The notes under the pieces: generated by a model | Database searches by the model: none | What the model saw: the letters and a program-made list of their open reading frames with translations, nothing else | Told to the model about the DNA's origin: nothing | Position numbers and translations under genes: made by a program | Source of the DNA: JAWKUK01 sp964402175 | Lineage (GTDB): Bacteria > Planctomycetota > UBA1135 > GCA-002686595 | DNA length: 64,000 nucleotides | Direction of reading: 5' to 3' | Assembly (NCBI GenBank): GCA_964402175.1 | Contig: CAYOBN010000005.1 | Location: forward strand, 43,608 to 107,607 | In this document: piece by piece, positions 1 through 9,942 of the stretch | How the letters are laid out: every line of letters begins with the position of its first letter | Numbering within the stretch: position 1 is the first letter of the stretch

Positions 1-1074
1 GAGCTCGGCTTCCGGCCCGACCGCGACCTGATCGAGCCCCTCGGCGACGCCATCGCGTACAGCATGCCGACGCTCTCGAGCCTCGTCAGCGCGCCGCCCT
101 TCTCGCTCGCGCTCGACATCGAAGACCTCGAGGCGTTCACGAAAGGGGTCGACGGCGTCTTCCGCATGCTCGAAGAGCAGGGCGGCGAGGACTTCCAGAT
201 CAAGCGCGAGGACTACAAGGGCGTGCGCCTCTACACGCTGAGCTTCGCGGCCTCGGAGGACCCCGATAGCCTCTTCGCCGGGCTGCCGATCAACCCGGCC
301 GCGATGTTCCGCCCCACGGTGGCGATCGGCCAGGGCCGCGCCTTCGTCATCACGACGCCGAACCTCGCCAAACGCGAGATCCGGCGCGTGGAGAAGCTGA
401 ACGAAGGGCCCGAGCTGCACGCCGCGTTCCAAGCGAGCGCCCTGCCGAAAGGCGCCACCGAGGCCGGATTCGCCGATTGGGGCGAGTTCTTCGGCAAACT
501 CTACTCCGGTGTGAAGGGCCTCGCGCCGATGCTGGGCTCGTTCGTGGGTGAGCTGCCCTTCGACCTGTCGACCCTGCCCGACGCGGACGTCATTGTCCGC
601 CATTTCAAGCCGAGTCGTCGCACGAAGCGCATCGAAGCCGACACCGTGTGGGTGAACGGACGCTCTTCGTTCGGCCCCGAGGCGCTCATGGCGCTCGCAG
701 GGGGCGCGGGGTATGCGTTCTTCTCGGCGAGCGATGTCGAGGTGTCGCCAGGCTTCGAAAGCACGGCGTTCCCCGACCCCGAGCCGATGCCCGACCGCGG
801 TGCGCCGCCGCTGCCGCCGGCCGCCGGGCCCGAGACGGATCGCCTCCTGACCCAGGACCTCCTGCTGGCGCTGAAGGTCGACCTGACCGTCCATCGCTTC
901 GATCACGGCGCGTATCCCGCGACCCTCGCCGAGCTCGGGCGGGCCGATGCGAAGGACGGCTGGGGCCGCGCGCCCGTGTACAAGGTGACGCAGAACGGCT
1001 TCACGCTGTATTCGATCGGGCCCAACGGCATCGACGACGGCGGCAGCGGGGACGATATCCTGCCCATCGACTGA
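1..1074 (+). CDS. C-terminal part of a DUF3352-like protein with a pseudopilin-like tail
   Basis: The frame is open from the first base, so the true start lies upstream; the Met at 64 is internal. The body alternates short beta and helical stretches and resembles planctomycete DUF3352-type proteins of unknown function. The last ~75 residues are different: an LALKVDL helix, then AYPATLAELG, DGWGRAPVY, LYSIGPNGIDDGG and DDI. That is the pattern of the C-terminal domain of type II secretion major pseudopilins (GspG), including the Asp-rich calcium-loop region. No prepilin N-terminus is visible because the gene is truncated by the window edge. A strong hairpin follows the stop. The DUF3352 assignment is tentative; the GspG-like tail is the firmer observation. 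Cellular role unknown, probably envelope-associated. Confidence 0.6.
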   Translation, partial: ELGFRPDRDLIEPLGDAIAYSMPTLSSLVSAPPFSLALDIEDLEAFTKGVDGVFRMLEEQGGEDFQIKREDYKGVRLYTLSFAASEDPDSLFAGLPINPAAMFRPTVAIGQGRAFVITTPNLAKREIRRVEKLNEGPELHAAFQASALPKGATEAGFADWGEFFGKLYSGVKGLAPMLGSFVGELPFDLSTLPDADVIVRHFKPSRRTKRIEADTVWVNGRSSFGPEALMALAGGAGYAFFSASDVEVSPGFESTAFPDPEPMPDRGAPPLPPAAGPETDRLLTQDLLLALKVDLTVHRFDHGAYPATLAELGRADAKDGWGRAPVYKVTQNGFTLYSIGPNGIDDGGSGDDILPID

Positions 1075-1096
1075 GCTCCGTCTGCTTCGCACGCTG

Positions 1097-1132
1097 GAGC
1101 GGGGGTGGAGGCGAGCGCCTCCGCTCCCGCTC
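1097..1132 (+). terminator. Hairpin after the DUF3352-like gene
   Basis: A 17-bp inverted repeat (1097-1113 and 1116-1132) pairs throughout if two G-U wobbles are allowed. It starts 22 bp after the stop codon. There is no T-tract, so an intrinsic terminator is an inference from position and stem strength. Confidence 0.45.
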
Positions 1133-1172
1133 CCGCGTAGGGGGCTCCCGCTATTCCGCCGTTCGAGTGACT

Positions 1173-1931
1173 GTGTCCGAATCCGAAGAGCCCACCTCGC
1201 GCCCGTGGCAGTACGAGCGCGCCGACCGCGCCAAGCGCAATCAGCCGTGGCGGCGCCGCTTTCGCCACATGCGGCGCCAGGCGCTGCGGCCCGTGGTGCT
1301 CTTGCTCGTGCCGCTGCTCGTGCGTTTGCTCGCGCTGACGTGGCGCAAGCGAGCGCTGCACGGCGAGCGTCGGGAGGCCTTCCTCGGCAGCGCGCAGAGC
1401 TGCATCGGCGTGCTCTGGCACGGCCGGATGTTGACCGCGGTGCCGCAGTTCCGCGACGTCGACGTGCGCGTGCTCGTGTCGATGTCGGGCGACGGACAGC
1501 TCGCGGTCGACCTCCTGGAGCGTTTCGGCTACGGCACGCTGCGCGGCTCGACCAACAAGTCCGGCTCGCGTGCCCTGCGCGAGATGCTCGGCTCGCTGCG
1601 CAGCTCCGTGACCGTCGCGATCACACCCGACGGCCCGCGCGGCCCGCGCCACGCCGTCAGCCGCGGCCCTGCGTTCCTCGCGCGCGAGACGGGTCTGCCG
1701 ATCCTGCCCGTGGGCTTCGGCGTCGACCGCGCGTGGTACGCCAAGTCGTGGGACCGCTTCACCATCCCGAAGCCGTTTGCGCGCGTGTGCGTCGCGTACG
1801 GCGACCCGATCTCCGTCGCGCCGGACGCCTCCGATGAAGAGCTGACGCGCATCGGCGAGGCCCTGCGCAGCGCGCTCCAAGCCGCCGAACGCGAGGCGTT
1901 CGCTGCCGTCGGCGCGCCCATCGATTGGTGA
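1173..1931 (+). CDS. DUF374 / lysophospholipid acyltransferase family protein
   Basis: Predicted ~252-residue acyltransferase of the DUF374 group, related to the LPLAT superfamily that transfers acyl chains to lysolipids or lipid A precursors at the inner membrane. A basic N-terminus is followed by a hydrophobic segment (VVLLLVPLLVRLLAL). Then come the conserved CIGVLWHGR block (His about residue 83), SMSGDG, the ITPDGPRGPRH motif and GLPILPVGF, all in family order. The open frame extends far upstream as a shadow of the previous gene; I place the start at GTG 1173 (GTG 1167 or ATG 1269 are alternatives), after the upstream hairpin. It is followed 10 bp later by the DUF72 gene, so the two are probably co-transcribed. 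Substrate cannot be read from sequence. Confidence 0.85.
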   Translation: MSESEEPTSRPWQYERADRAKRNQPWRRRFRHMRRQALRPVVLLLVPLLVRLLALTWRKRALHGERREAFLGSAQSCIGVLWHGRMLTAVPQFRDVDVRVLVSMSGDGQLAVDLLERFGYGTLRGSTNKSGSRALREMLGSLRSSVTVAITPDGPRGPRHAVSRGPAFLARETGLPILPVGFGVDRAWYAKSWDRFTIPKPFARVCVAYGDPISVAPDASDEELTRIGEALRSALQAAEREAFAAVGAPIDW

Positions 1932-1941
1932 GGCCCGCGCG

Positions 1942-2859
1942 ATGAGCGCGCTCGATCCACGCCTGCGCGTCGGAGTCTCCGGCTGGACGCGGCCCGACTG
2001 GGAGGCGCTGTGGCCCGAGCCCGGCGACGATCGCCGCCTCGCGCGCCTCGCCGCCACGTTCGGCTGTGTCGCGCTCGACACGACGCGTTTTGCGATTCCG
2101 GCGGCCCGCACGGTGCAGCGTTGGGGTCAGGCGCTGGCGCAGGCCGAGGGGCCGCTGGCCGCAGCGGACGAGGGCCACCTGCCGCGCCCGTGCACGTTCG
2201 TGTTCGAAGTGCCGACGCTGTTCCTCGAAGTCGAGCCACCGAAGGCAGCAGACGTCGCCAGCTTCACAGACGCGCTGCGAGGGCTCGTGCGCACGCGGCG
2301 GCTCGGAGCGCTCCTCGCGCGGTACGACGTGTCGTTCTTGCACGGCCCGAGCGAGGTCCGCCGGCTCGGCCGCATCGCCGGTCAGCTCGCGGCGTACCCG
2401 TTGATCCTCGAAGTGCGCCATCCGTCGTGGTGGGAGCCGCGGGCGCTGGATGCGTTGCGCGGCATCGGTTGGTCGCTCGCCCACGTCGACGCGCCGGAGG
2501 ATTGGCGCGCGCGACCGAAGCGGCACGCCCCGACGGGCGCGCTCGGTCTGTTGCGCCTCGCGGGGCGCGGCGGCGGCGCTCCTGACCCAGCCGCGGCGCA
2601 CCTCGCGCTCGGCCCCGACGAGGCGGACCACCGCTACGCACCGCCCGCGATGCTCGACTTCGCGCGGCGCGCGCGCGCGATCGCGCGCGAGACCGACCAG
2701 TGTTTCGTGGTCGCCGCGAATGTCGCGCGCGGGCGAGCCCTCGCCAATGCGTTCGAGCTGCGCTGGTTGCTCGGCCAGGGCGCGGCACCGGCCTGGCCGA
2801 CGGTCGAAGCGGCGTTCCCCGACCTCGACGTGTTGCACCGGTCCCCGCCGGCGCTCTGA
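1942..2859 (+). CDS. DUF72 (YecE-like) protein
   Basis: A 305-residue DUF72 protein, a TIM-barrel-like family of unknown biochemical function. Family landmarks are present in order: RVGVSGW near the N-terminus, TFVFEVP, the central LEVRHPSWW block, the LAHVDAP strand, a YAPPAMLDFARRAR helix, and the C-terminal ANVARGRALANAFELRWLL block. That last block replaces the usual F/N-N-rich strand plus helix. Length is somewhat above the usual ~240-280. It follows the acyltransferase closely on the same strand. The ATG at 1942 is the first start after the upstream stop. A short hairpin follows the stop. Function remains unknown. Confidence 0.88.
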   Translation: MSALDPRLRVGVSGWTRPDWEALWPEPGDDRRLARLAATFGCVALDTTRFAIPAARTVQRWGQALAQAEGPLAAADEGHLPRPCTFVFEVPTLFLEVEPPKAADVASFTDALRGLVRTRRLGALLARYDVSFLHGPSEVRRLGRIAGQLAAYPLILEVRHPSWWEPRALDALRGIGWSLAHVDAPEDWRARPKRHAPTGALGLLRLAGRGGGAPDPAAAHLALGPDEADHRYAPPAMLDFARRARAIARETDQCFVVAANVARGRALANAFELRWLLGQGAAPAWPTVEAAFPDLDVLHRSPPAL

Positions 2860-2867
2860 GTGCGCAG

Positions 2868-2889
2868 AAGGTGGCTCCGGGACCACCTT
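2868..2889 (+). terminator. Short hairpin after the DUF72 gene
   Basis: Perfect 7-bp inverted repeat AAGGTGG / CCACCTT with an 8-base loop, 8 bp past the stop codon. A modest stem; terminator role inferred from position. Confidence 0.35.
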
Positions 2890-2997
2890 GTCTCGCAGTG
2901 AGATCCGTGGCAGGCTGACGCGCGACGCTTCGTGCGGGCCGATGGTCGGCCCGCCGGGCGCACCTGCTCCAAGGTCCCGGGTCCCCCGGGCTTCACC

Positions 2998-5148
2998 ATG
3001 TCCACCCAACCCCGGCCCCGCACCCGCGTGGGCCTCGCCGCCCTCGCGCTGCTGCTTCCGGCGCTGCATGCGGCCCCTGCGCAGCGCGTCCCTGTGCTGC
3101 AACCCGATGACCCCCAAGCCGCGCCGCTCGAGCCCGCCGAGGTCGACGAGCGCATCGATCCCGCGCTGCTCGCGGACGCGGCCCAGCTCGAAGCGTTCGG
3201 CTTCATCCGCGAGGGTGACGGCACGCGGACGGACCTGCGCGTCGTCATCGAGCTCGCGCGCGGCGCCGAAGACGTCACGTTCGAGACGAGCACCGCGCGC
3301 GAGCCGCTGGCCGAAGTGGCCGCGGCTGTGGCGCTGCGGCAAGCGGCGTTTGTCACGCAACTCGAGCAGAGCCTCGCCCCGAGCGACTTCGCGAGCGTGC
3401 GGCTGCTCTTCCCGCTCGACCTGCAGTACATGTGGGCCGCAGAGCTGTCTGACCTCGCGCTGTTGCGCCGCGTCGCCAGCGTGCCGGGGGTCAAGTACGT
3501 CTGGAAGGACAACCTCAACAAGCTCTTGACGAACGAAGGTCGCATCGTCACCGGCTCGGCGACCCAGGCTGCCGCGGGTTACACGGGCGCCGGCGTCGGC
3601 GTTGCGGTCATCGACTCGAACTTCGATCTCTTGCACCCCGAGCTCGGCGGCTCGACGACGCTGCCGAACTCGATCGTGAAGGGGGGCTACAACTACAGCA
3701 CTCCGGGCGCAGCGATCCACTCGCAGAACTTCAACGACTGTTACCACGGCACGGGTACGGCATCGATCGTGCGGCGCTACGCGCCGGGTTGCCACCTCTA
3801 CACGCTCGTCGTCTTCCCGAACGCGTACGACTCCGTGATCGCGAACGCGATCAACTGGTGCGTGACGAACAAGAACGGAGTGGGGGGCGGCGCTCCCATT
3901 CGCGTGATCTCGATGTCGCTGGGCGGCGGTCGCTACTACTCCGCGCAGACGTCGGGGACGATGCACACCGCGTGCGGCAACGCGGTGGCGAACGGGATCC
4001 TCTGCTTCGCGGCCTCCGGCAACGATGGCTGGACGGATTCGATGGGTTCGCCCGCGGCGTCGACGAACTGCATCTCGGTCGGCTCGACCTGGGACGCCAC
4101 GGGCGCGCCGTATTCGGCGTTCCCGCCCGCCTACTGCAACGACTCGAACCGCTTGCTCGACGAGCGCACGTGTTACTCCGACACTGCGGCGTTCCTCTCG
4201 ATCTACGCGCCTTCGGAGCAGGTGATCTGCGCGCGCTGCGGAGGCGGCACGTTCGCGCTCGGCGGGACCTCTTCGGCTTGCCCCGCGGCTGCGGGGCTCA
4301 CGGCCCAGTTCCTGCACGCGCAGCCCACCTACGCCGGCAACCGCGCGGGGCTCGTCAGCCTCTACCAAGCGACAGGTGTGCAGGTCATCGGCGATACGAG
4401 CAAACGCAGGGTCGATCTGACGGCGGCGATCGCGGGCGCGGGTGGCGGCGGCGGCGGCGGCACCCCGCCGCCCACTCAGCTCGCGAACGGCACGACCTAC
4501 AACTACTCGGTGGCGACGGGTGCCATCGTGCAGTACCAGCTCGTGATTCCGACCAACGCGACGAACCTGACGGTGACGCTCACGGGCAGCGGCGACGCGG
4601 ACCTCTACGTCAAACGTACCGCGATCAACTGGCCTGCAGAGCAAGGCGCGCACAACGAGGCGGAGTTCAAAGCGCCGTACATCGGCGGCAGCGCCGAGAG
4701 TGTGAACTTCCCTGCGCCCGCCGCGGCGACCTGGAACGTGCTCGTACACGGCTACGCCGCTGCGTCGGGGACCATCCAGGCCACGTGGTCCGTCGGCTCC
4801 ACAGGCGCCTCTTGGAAGACCGTCTCCTGGATCCGTGAGACCCCGCACAACTACCAGAACAGTCGGACGTATACCCACACGTACAGCTATCCGGGTGCGA
4901 CGCAGGTCGGCCTGCACTTCAGCCGCCTCGATACGGAGCTCAACTACGACTTCGTGCGGATCAAGAACAGCGCGGGGGCGGTCCTGCACACGATCTCGGG
5001 CTACCCGATCAACAACGGGGTCGGCTCGGCGTTCGGGCGCACCGACGGGTGGGTCTACATCAACGGCAGCTCGATCACGGTCGAGCTCATCACCGACCGC
5101 TCCGTCCGCGATTGGGGCTACCGCGTGGACCTCGCAGCGGCGTATTAC

Positions 5149-5151
<3 letters not shown>
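2998..5151 (+). CDS. Secreted S8 (subtilisin-like) serine peptidase with PPC and CUB-like C-terminal domains
   Basis: A 717-residue exported protease. A basic, hydrophobic signal peptide (about residues 1-25) is followed by a propeptide-like region. The S8 catalytic domain has Asp in VAVIDSNFD (about D206), His in CYHGTGTAS (H250) and Ser in GTSSACPAAAGL (S425), so the triad is intact. A Gly-rich linker leads to a PPC-type beta-sandwich (about 490-600, with GDADLYVK). A last domain (about 605-717, with FSRLDTELNYDFVRI) looks like a CUB-type beta-sandwich, seen often after PPC in secreted proteases. ATG 2998 is chosen over the in-frame start at 2932 because it opens directly on the signal peptide. 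Likely degrades extracellular or periplasmic protein; substrate unknown. Confidence 0.93.
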
Positions 5152-5204
<53 letters not shown>

Positions 5205-5211
5205 CACGCGA

Positions 5212-5255
5212 GCGGCGCCCCCCGAGCTCCACACGGGAGCTGCGGGGGGCGCCGC
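5212..5255. terminator. Bidirectional hairpin between convergent genes
   Basis: A near-perfect inverted repeat of about 19 bp (left arm 5212-5230, right arm 5235-5255, with a 2-base bulge) and a 4-base loop. It lies between the ends of the subtilase (+) and the MFS transporter (-), so it can terminate both transcripts. Confidence 0.7.
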
Positions 5256-5257
5256 GT

Positions 5258-6739
5258 TCATTCCTCTGTTTCGGACGCTGCGCTCGGCTCGGGCAGAAAC
5301 TGCGTGAGCGCCGCGCCGACCAGCGCGTAACCGAGGGCCACCCACGCGCCCACGAGCGCGATGCGCGCGGGGTCCGGTTTGTCCGAGGCCGCAAAGGTCA
5401 GCGTCAGCCACGCGGCGGCGGTGCCCAGCACGCGCCCGCCGATGTTGGCGGCGAAGCTCTCGCCCGTGCCGCGCAGGTGCACCGGGAAGACGAGCGGGAT
5501 GTAGTTGCCCCAGAAGCTGAACTGCGCGACGACCAGGAAGCCGGCGACGAAGATGCCGGCTTTGATCCAACCGAGGCTCGCAGGGTCACCGAGTTGGCCC
5601 GAGATCCACCAGAAGAACGCGGGGACGAAGAAGAGCGCGGGGAGCTGGAAGAGGCGCAGGAGCGTGCGCCTGCTGACGACGGCGACGGCGAGGGCGGCCA
5701 GCGCGAGGCGACCCGCCATGCCGCCGATCTCCTGCCAGAACGTGACCTTGGCGACCGTCTTGTCGCTGGCGTTGCCGCCCACCTGGCGTCGCCGCGCCGG
5801 CGGCAGCTCGGGTTGACCTGCCTCGCGCGCTGCGGCCGTGGCCTCGCCGACCGCTGCTTTCGCCGTTGCGATGACCGCGGCGTGTCCGGCTTCGTCCGGG
5901 GTCCCGATCCGCTGCGCGCCGAGGATCTGCGGCAGTTGCTGGATCGCGCCGAACGCGAGGCCGTAGCTGGCTGCGAAGACCAAGGTCGTCAACACGGTCG
6001 TCGCGCGGAGCTTCGGCGCAAAGAGCTCGCGGATACGCGGCCGCCGCAGTGTGCCCGCGTCCTTCTTGCGCTGCCACTCGGGCGACTCGGGTAGGAACGG
6101 CCGAATCAGCAGCAGCGGCAAGGCGGGGATGACGCCGGAGATCAGGGTGTAACGCCACGCTTCGTGTCCGCCGTGGATCGCTGGAAGGTCCGCGGCCCAC
6201 TTTGCGGCCAGCACGTTCGCCGCGGCGACGAGGAGGCCTCCGAGGGACGAAAACGCTTGGGTGTAGCCGAGGACTCGCTCGCGCTGCTTGGGCTCCGAGA
6301 AGAGCTCGGCGAGCCATGCGACCGCAGCGACGAACTCGACGCAGACGCCGATGAAGACGAAGCAGCGGAAGACGAGGAGCTGGACGAGGCTCGTCGCGAA
6401 TCCGGCGGCGCAGGCCGAGAACGCGTAAAGGAGGATGCTGAACGTGAGCACACGCCGGCGCCCGAGCCGGTCGGTCAGATAACCGCCGAGCAAGCCGAAG
6501 ACGCCGCCAGCCAACGCAGGCACGAAGAAGAGGATGCGCGCCCACTGCGTGAACTCCGGTGAGCCCGGGACGAGCAACGGCGCGCCATCCGCGCCCACAC
6601 CGCCGAGGGCGGCCAGGGCCGGCTTCACGATCAGGGGCAGCATCAGGAGCTCGTAGATGTCGAACGCGAAGCCGATGGCTGCGATGACGCAGATGAGCCA
6701 CTGCGTGCGGGTCAGTCCGCGGATGTGCTGCGAATTCAT
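5258..6739 (-). CDS. MFS transporter
   Basis: A 493-residue major facilitator superfamily permease. About twelve hydrophobic helices are visible. The loop-2 signature appears as GGYLTDRLGRRRVL, and FLPESPEW after helix 6 is typical of the sugar/metabolite porter branch. An extended soluble loop (about residues 310-370, Ala/Gly/Arg rich with GGNASDK) separates the two halves. The frame is open 40 codons further upstream, but MNSQHIRGLTRTQW at 6739 starts just before helix 1, while the upstream residues look non-coding. It converges on the subtilase and is divergent from the beta-helix gene. The substrate cannot be assigned; proton-coupled uptake of a small organic solute is the generic expectation. 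Confidence 0.88.
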   Translation of the reverse strand: MNSQHIRGLTRTQWLICVIAAIGFAFDIYELLMLPLIVKPALAALGGVGADGAPLLVPGSPEFTQWARILFFVPALAGGVFGLLGGYLTDRLGRRRVLTFSILLYAFSACAAGFATSLVQLLVFRCFVFIGVCVEFVAAVAWLAELFSEPKQRERVLGYTQAFSSLGGLLVAAANVLAAKWAADLPAIHGGHEAWRYTLISGVIPALPLLLIRPFLPESPEWQRKKDAGTLRRPRIRELFAPKLRATTVLTTLVFAASYGLAFGAIQQLPQILGAQRIGTPDEAGHAAVIATAKAAVGEATAAAREAGQPELPPARRRQVGGNASDKTVAKVTFWQEIGGMAGRLALAALAVAVVSRRTLLRLFQLPALFFVPAFFWWISGQLGDPASLGWIKAGIFVAGFLVVAQFSFWGNYIPLVFPVHLRGTGESFAANIGGRVLGTAAAWLTLTFAASDKPDPARIALVGAWVALGYALVGAALTQFLPEPSAASETEE

Positions 6740-6888
6740 GTCCGACAACGTACGCTCCGGCGGGCGTCCGCGCTCGGGGATCCCCGGCGAAAGCAGGACG
6801 TGCGCGGCGCCTCTGCATGCGCTCGCGGAGGCCGCGCGGGAAACGTGCCGGACGCCCATGGGCGGCGCGCCTCGTGCAACGTGGGACC

Positions 6889-8541
6889 ATGAGCCGCGTC
6901 TCCCTCCTGTGCGTCGCCCTCGCCCTCGGCTCGACGTCCGTCACGGCCCAGGTGCCGTCGAGCATGGCGTCGCGCGCGCTGCGACCCGAGCAGACCCCGC
7001 TGTGGGTGGGCGCGCCGGTCCAACGCGAGCTCTCGCTCACGCGCGATCCGGCGCTGGGCGACACCGCCAACGGGGCGCGCTTCGCTGCCGCGGTGCAAGC
7101 TCTGCAGCCCGGCGATCGCCTGACGGTCGGCCCGGGCGTCTGGTCGGTCGACGCGCTCTTCACCGTCACGCTGCAAGGCACGCCGCAAGCGCCCATCCGC
7201 ATCGAAGCCGCGCCCGGTGCCACTCCGGTGCTGACGCGACCCAACGCCTTCCAGAACGTGGTGAACTTCGGCACGGACACCGTCCCCGCGCGCTTCGTTC
7301 TGCTGCGCGGCTTCGAGCTGACGGGCGGCTCGATCGGTGTGCGCGTACGGCGCGGGGACGACCTCTGGTTCGACGAGCTGCACCTGCACCACGTCGGCAG
7401 TCACGGGCTGCGCGCGGCCGAGTTCGACACGGCGCGCCTCTATTGCACACGCTGCGAGGTCCACCACACGGGCCTGATCAGCGGGACCGGGGACGGCCTC
7501 TACATCGGCGCGAACGCTGGCGCTGCAGTGGCCCGCGAAGCCGTGATCGCGCTGAACCACGTGCACGACACGTTCGGCTCCCAGGGCGACGGCATCGAGC
7601 TCAAACAGGGTTCATTCGGCTGTTTGATCGCGGAGAACGTCATTCACGAAACGCAGTATCCCGGCATCCTCGTGTACGGGACCGCGGGCGGCGCTCGCAA
7701 CGTCATCGAGAGCAACGTCGTGTGGGGCGCCGCCACGAACCCCTTCCAGGTGCAAGGCGAGGCGCTCGTGCGCAACAACATCGTCTTCGCCGGCGCGCAG
7801 GCCGCTTTGGTCAGCTTCGACCACCAAGGCACGGTCAGGGACTTGGAGGTCGTGCACAACACGTTCCTGGCGACGACGGGTGAAGCGGCGCGGCTCCAGC
7901 ATTGGGGAGGACGTCCAGGCATGTTGCTGGCGAACAATGCGCTCTACAGCGACGGCGGCGTCGCGCTCCTCTGCCTGTCTGGCATGGCGGGGGTGACGGT
8001 CACGGGCAACGTCGTCTTCGGTCCGACATGGAACGACGGCGGCGCGCTCCACCGCGCCGGGCGAGGACCCATCGACTTCGTCGATGTCACCTTCGATGGC
8101 GCGCGACGCGACGCACACCCGAGCGCCACGAGCGCGCTCTTCGGCGCCGCGTTGTCTTCGTTCCACGCCGCAAACGACCGCACGGGCGCGCGACGCACCG
8201 CGGTGCTCGCCGCGGGAGCGCTGGAGTCGGGCACCTACGGGCGCTACCTCGGCGCGGACTCCGCCGTGGTGGTGCGCTCGAGCGGTCCCTTCGGTCCCGG
8301 TCTGCCGGGGGTCACGCTCACCGTCTCCGGCGGCCCGAGCGGCGCCTTCGGCATGCTCGGCGTGCTCGGCGCAGCAGGCTTGCAGCGCACGGTCTATGCG
8401 CTCGATCCACAGGGCTCCGCAGCCGTGCCGCTCGGCCCGTGGAGCGCTCCGATCTCGACGCGCTGCGCGGTGCGGGACAGCCAGAGCCCTGGCGGGACTC
8501 GGCTGTCGCAGTGGATCGAGTGGTTCGCGGGTCCCTACTGA
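6889..8541 (+). CDS. Secreted right-handed parallel beta-helix protein
   Basis: A 550-residue exported protein with a clear signal peptide (MSRVSLLCVALALGSTSVTA). The N-terminal third carries the pectate-lyase-like entry pattern (AVQALQPGDRLTVGPGVW). It then shows repeating coils of the type N-x-V/I-x(n)-G-I/V (for example IALNHVHDT, DGIELKQ, LIAENVIHE, NNIVFAG, NNALYS, TGNVVFG), typical of parallel beta-helix repeats. The last ~100 residues form a separate beta-rich module ending in SQWIEWFAGPY. Such proteins bind or cleave polysaccharides, but no lyase catalytic triad could be assigned. ATG 6889 is preferred over the in-frame 6817 because it starts the signal peptide. It converges on the next gene with a 10-bp gap. 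Confidence 0.82.
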   Translation: MSRVSLLCVALALGSTSVTAQVPSSMASRALRPEQTPLWVGAPVQRELSLTRDPALGDTANGARFAAAVQALQPGDRLTVGPGVWSVDALFTVTLQGTPQAPIRIEAAPGATPVLTRPNAFQNVVNFGTDTVPARFVLLRGFELTGGSIGVRVRRGDDLWFDELHLHHVGSHGLRAAEFDTARLYCTRCEVHHTGLISGTGDGLYIGANAGAAVAREAVIALNHVHDTFGSQGDGIELKQGSFGCLIAENVIHETQYPGILVYGTAGGARNVIESNVVWGAATNPFQVQGEALVRNNIVFAGAQAALVSFDHQGTVRDLEVVHNTFLATTGEAARLQHWGGRPGMLLANNALYSDGGVALLCLSGMAGVTVTGNVVFGPTWNDGGALHRAGRGPIDFVDVTFDGARRDAHPSATSALFGAALSSFHAANDRTGARRTAVLAAGALESGTYGRYLGADSAVVVRSSGPFGPGLPGVTLTVSGGPSGAFGMLGVLGAAGLQRTVYALDPQGSAAVPLGPWSAPISTRCAVRDSQSPGGTRLSQWIEWFAGPY

Positions 8542-8551
8542 TGCTGCGGCG

Positions 8552-9754
8552 TCACCGCGCGAGCACATCCGCGGGCTGTGCTCCGAAGCGGACGCGCAGC
8601 AGGTAACGCGCCTCGGCGTCGAGCGCTTCGGGCGCGAGGCGCTCGCCACCTTGGAGCGCGCTCGAGAGGGCTGCGACCCGGGAGCGATCCCAGCGCCAGA
8701 GCGCGAGCTCCAACACAGCGGAGGCGGCGAGGGCCGTCACTGCCGCTCCGACGACGAGGCCCAGCGCCGCGCGCGGGTCGGTGCGCCGATTCGCCAGGTT
8801 CGCCAGCCCGAGCGCCGCGAGCGGGACGAGCGCCGTGCCGGTCCACGGAAGGCCGAGCGCCGCCGAGAGCGCCGTCACGGCCACCACGGCGCACGCGGCG
8901 GCCCGCAGCCAGAGCGGCGCCGGGGCCTCCTCGGCCGCGCGACTGCCCCGAGCGAAGAGCGCGAGGCTGAGCGCGAGGCTGGGCGCGACACCCAGGGCGA
9001 GCAGCGCCGTGCCCGGCGTGAGCTGGGCCAGGACCGGATCGAACGTCTGCACAGCGAGGGCGCGGCGCACGATCGTTGCGACGACCGCGGCGAGGGCGAG
9101 GAACGCGAGCGCTCCGCGCGGTCCGCGCTCGGCGCGTAGGTGCGCCGGCCCCAGCGCCAGCAAGACCGCCGCGAGGGCGGCGACCTGCAGGCTGCTCGCT
9201 GCCCATGCACTCACGACGACGAGGCTCGGTCCGAGCAGCGGGCGCGCGCCGGCGGCTCGGTCGGCGCCGAGCGCGCGACCGAGGAGCCACGCCGCGAGCG
9301 CGCCCTCGACCCAACCACGGCAAGGCAAGCGCGCGCCGATCACGAACAGAGGAGCGAGCGCGGCCGCGAGCCCCGCGGCGAGGGCCAGCCGTGGCCCGAC
9401 GATGCGGCGTGCCATCCACACCAGCAGCACCAGCGCGCTGCCGGCCGCCGCCCCTTGGATCCAGGACCAAGCCGCCTCGGCGCCGCGCGTTTCGCGGCTG
9501 AGCCAGCGCGCGAGCCCACCGACCGGCTCCGTCACCCGCACCGCGGCGTCGAGGGTCGCGACCACGTCCTGGGCCACGAGGGGCCGCGCGACGGGGGTCG
9601 CCCAGACCAACAGCGTCACGCCCAGCGCCAGCGCGGCGAGCGCCGCCCACGGCAGCTCGCGCTCGCGCCAATCCGCGTCGGCGACGGCTTCGGCGATCCG
9701 ATCGCGCGGGAAGAGGTCCCCGTCCTGAGCGATATCGAGCGGCCGATCGTGCAC
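8552..9754 (-). CDS. Polytopic membrane protein, function unknown
   Basis: About 400 residues with a short acidic, charged N-terminus followed by ten or more Ala/Leu/Val-rich hydrophobic helices and short Arg-containing loops. The first helix is WAALAALALGVTLLVWATPV; the loop after it and the later helices recall the layout of GT-C-type glycosyltransferases or dolichyl-phosphate mannosyltransferase-like proteins. I do not see a diagnostic DD/ExD motif that would settle it. The soluble C-terminus ends in ARYLLRVRFGAQPADVLAR. Two GTG starts are possible: 9754 (used here, just before IAQDGDLF) and 9820, whose extra 22 residues look like non-coding sequence. The gene converges on the beta-helix gene and diverges from the mutarotase gene. 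Confidence 0.6.
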   Translation of the reverse strand: MHDRPLDIAQDGDLFPRDRIAEAVADADWRERELPWAALAALALGVTLLVWATPVARPLVAQDVVATLDAAVRVTEPVGGLARWLSRETRGAEAAWSWIQGAAAGSALVLLVWMARRIVGPRLALAAGLAAALAPLFVIGARLPCRGWVEGALAAWLLGRALGADRAAGARPLLGPSLVVVSAWAASSLQVAALAAVLLALGPAHLRAERGPRGALAFLALAAVVATIVRRALAVQTFDPVLAQLTPGTALLALGVAPSLALSLALFARGSRAAEEAPAPLWLRAAACAVVAVTALSAALGLPWTGTALVPLAALGLANLANRRTDPRAALGLVVGAAVTALAASAVLELALWRWDRSRVAALSSALQGGERLAPEALDAEARYLLRVRFGAQPADVLAR

Positions 9755-9942
9755 CCGGTCAGTGTACGCCGCGCTCCGCGGGCGCTCACGAGCGCTCGCT
9801 GAAGTCCGCGCGGGATTCACGCGCGCGCGAGCTCCGATCGACAGCTCGGCCCAGCTCGCGCAACTCGCCTGCAGCGTCCGCGCAGCGACCGGGCCTGCCC
9901 GTCACTGGTACACCTCTCGCGGCCTGGGTACCTTCGCGCACC

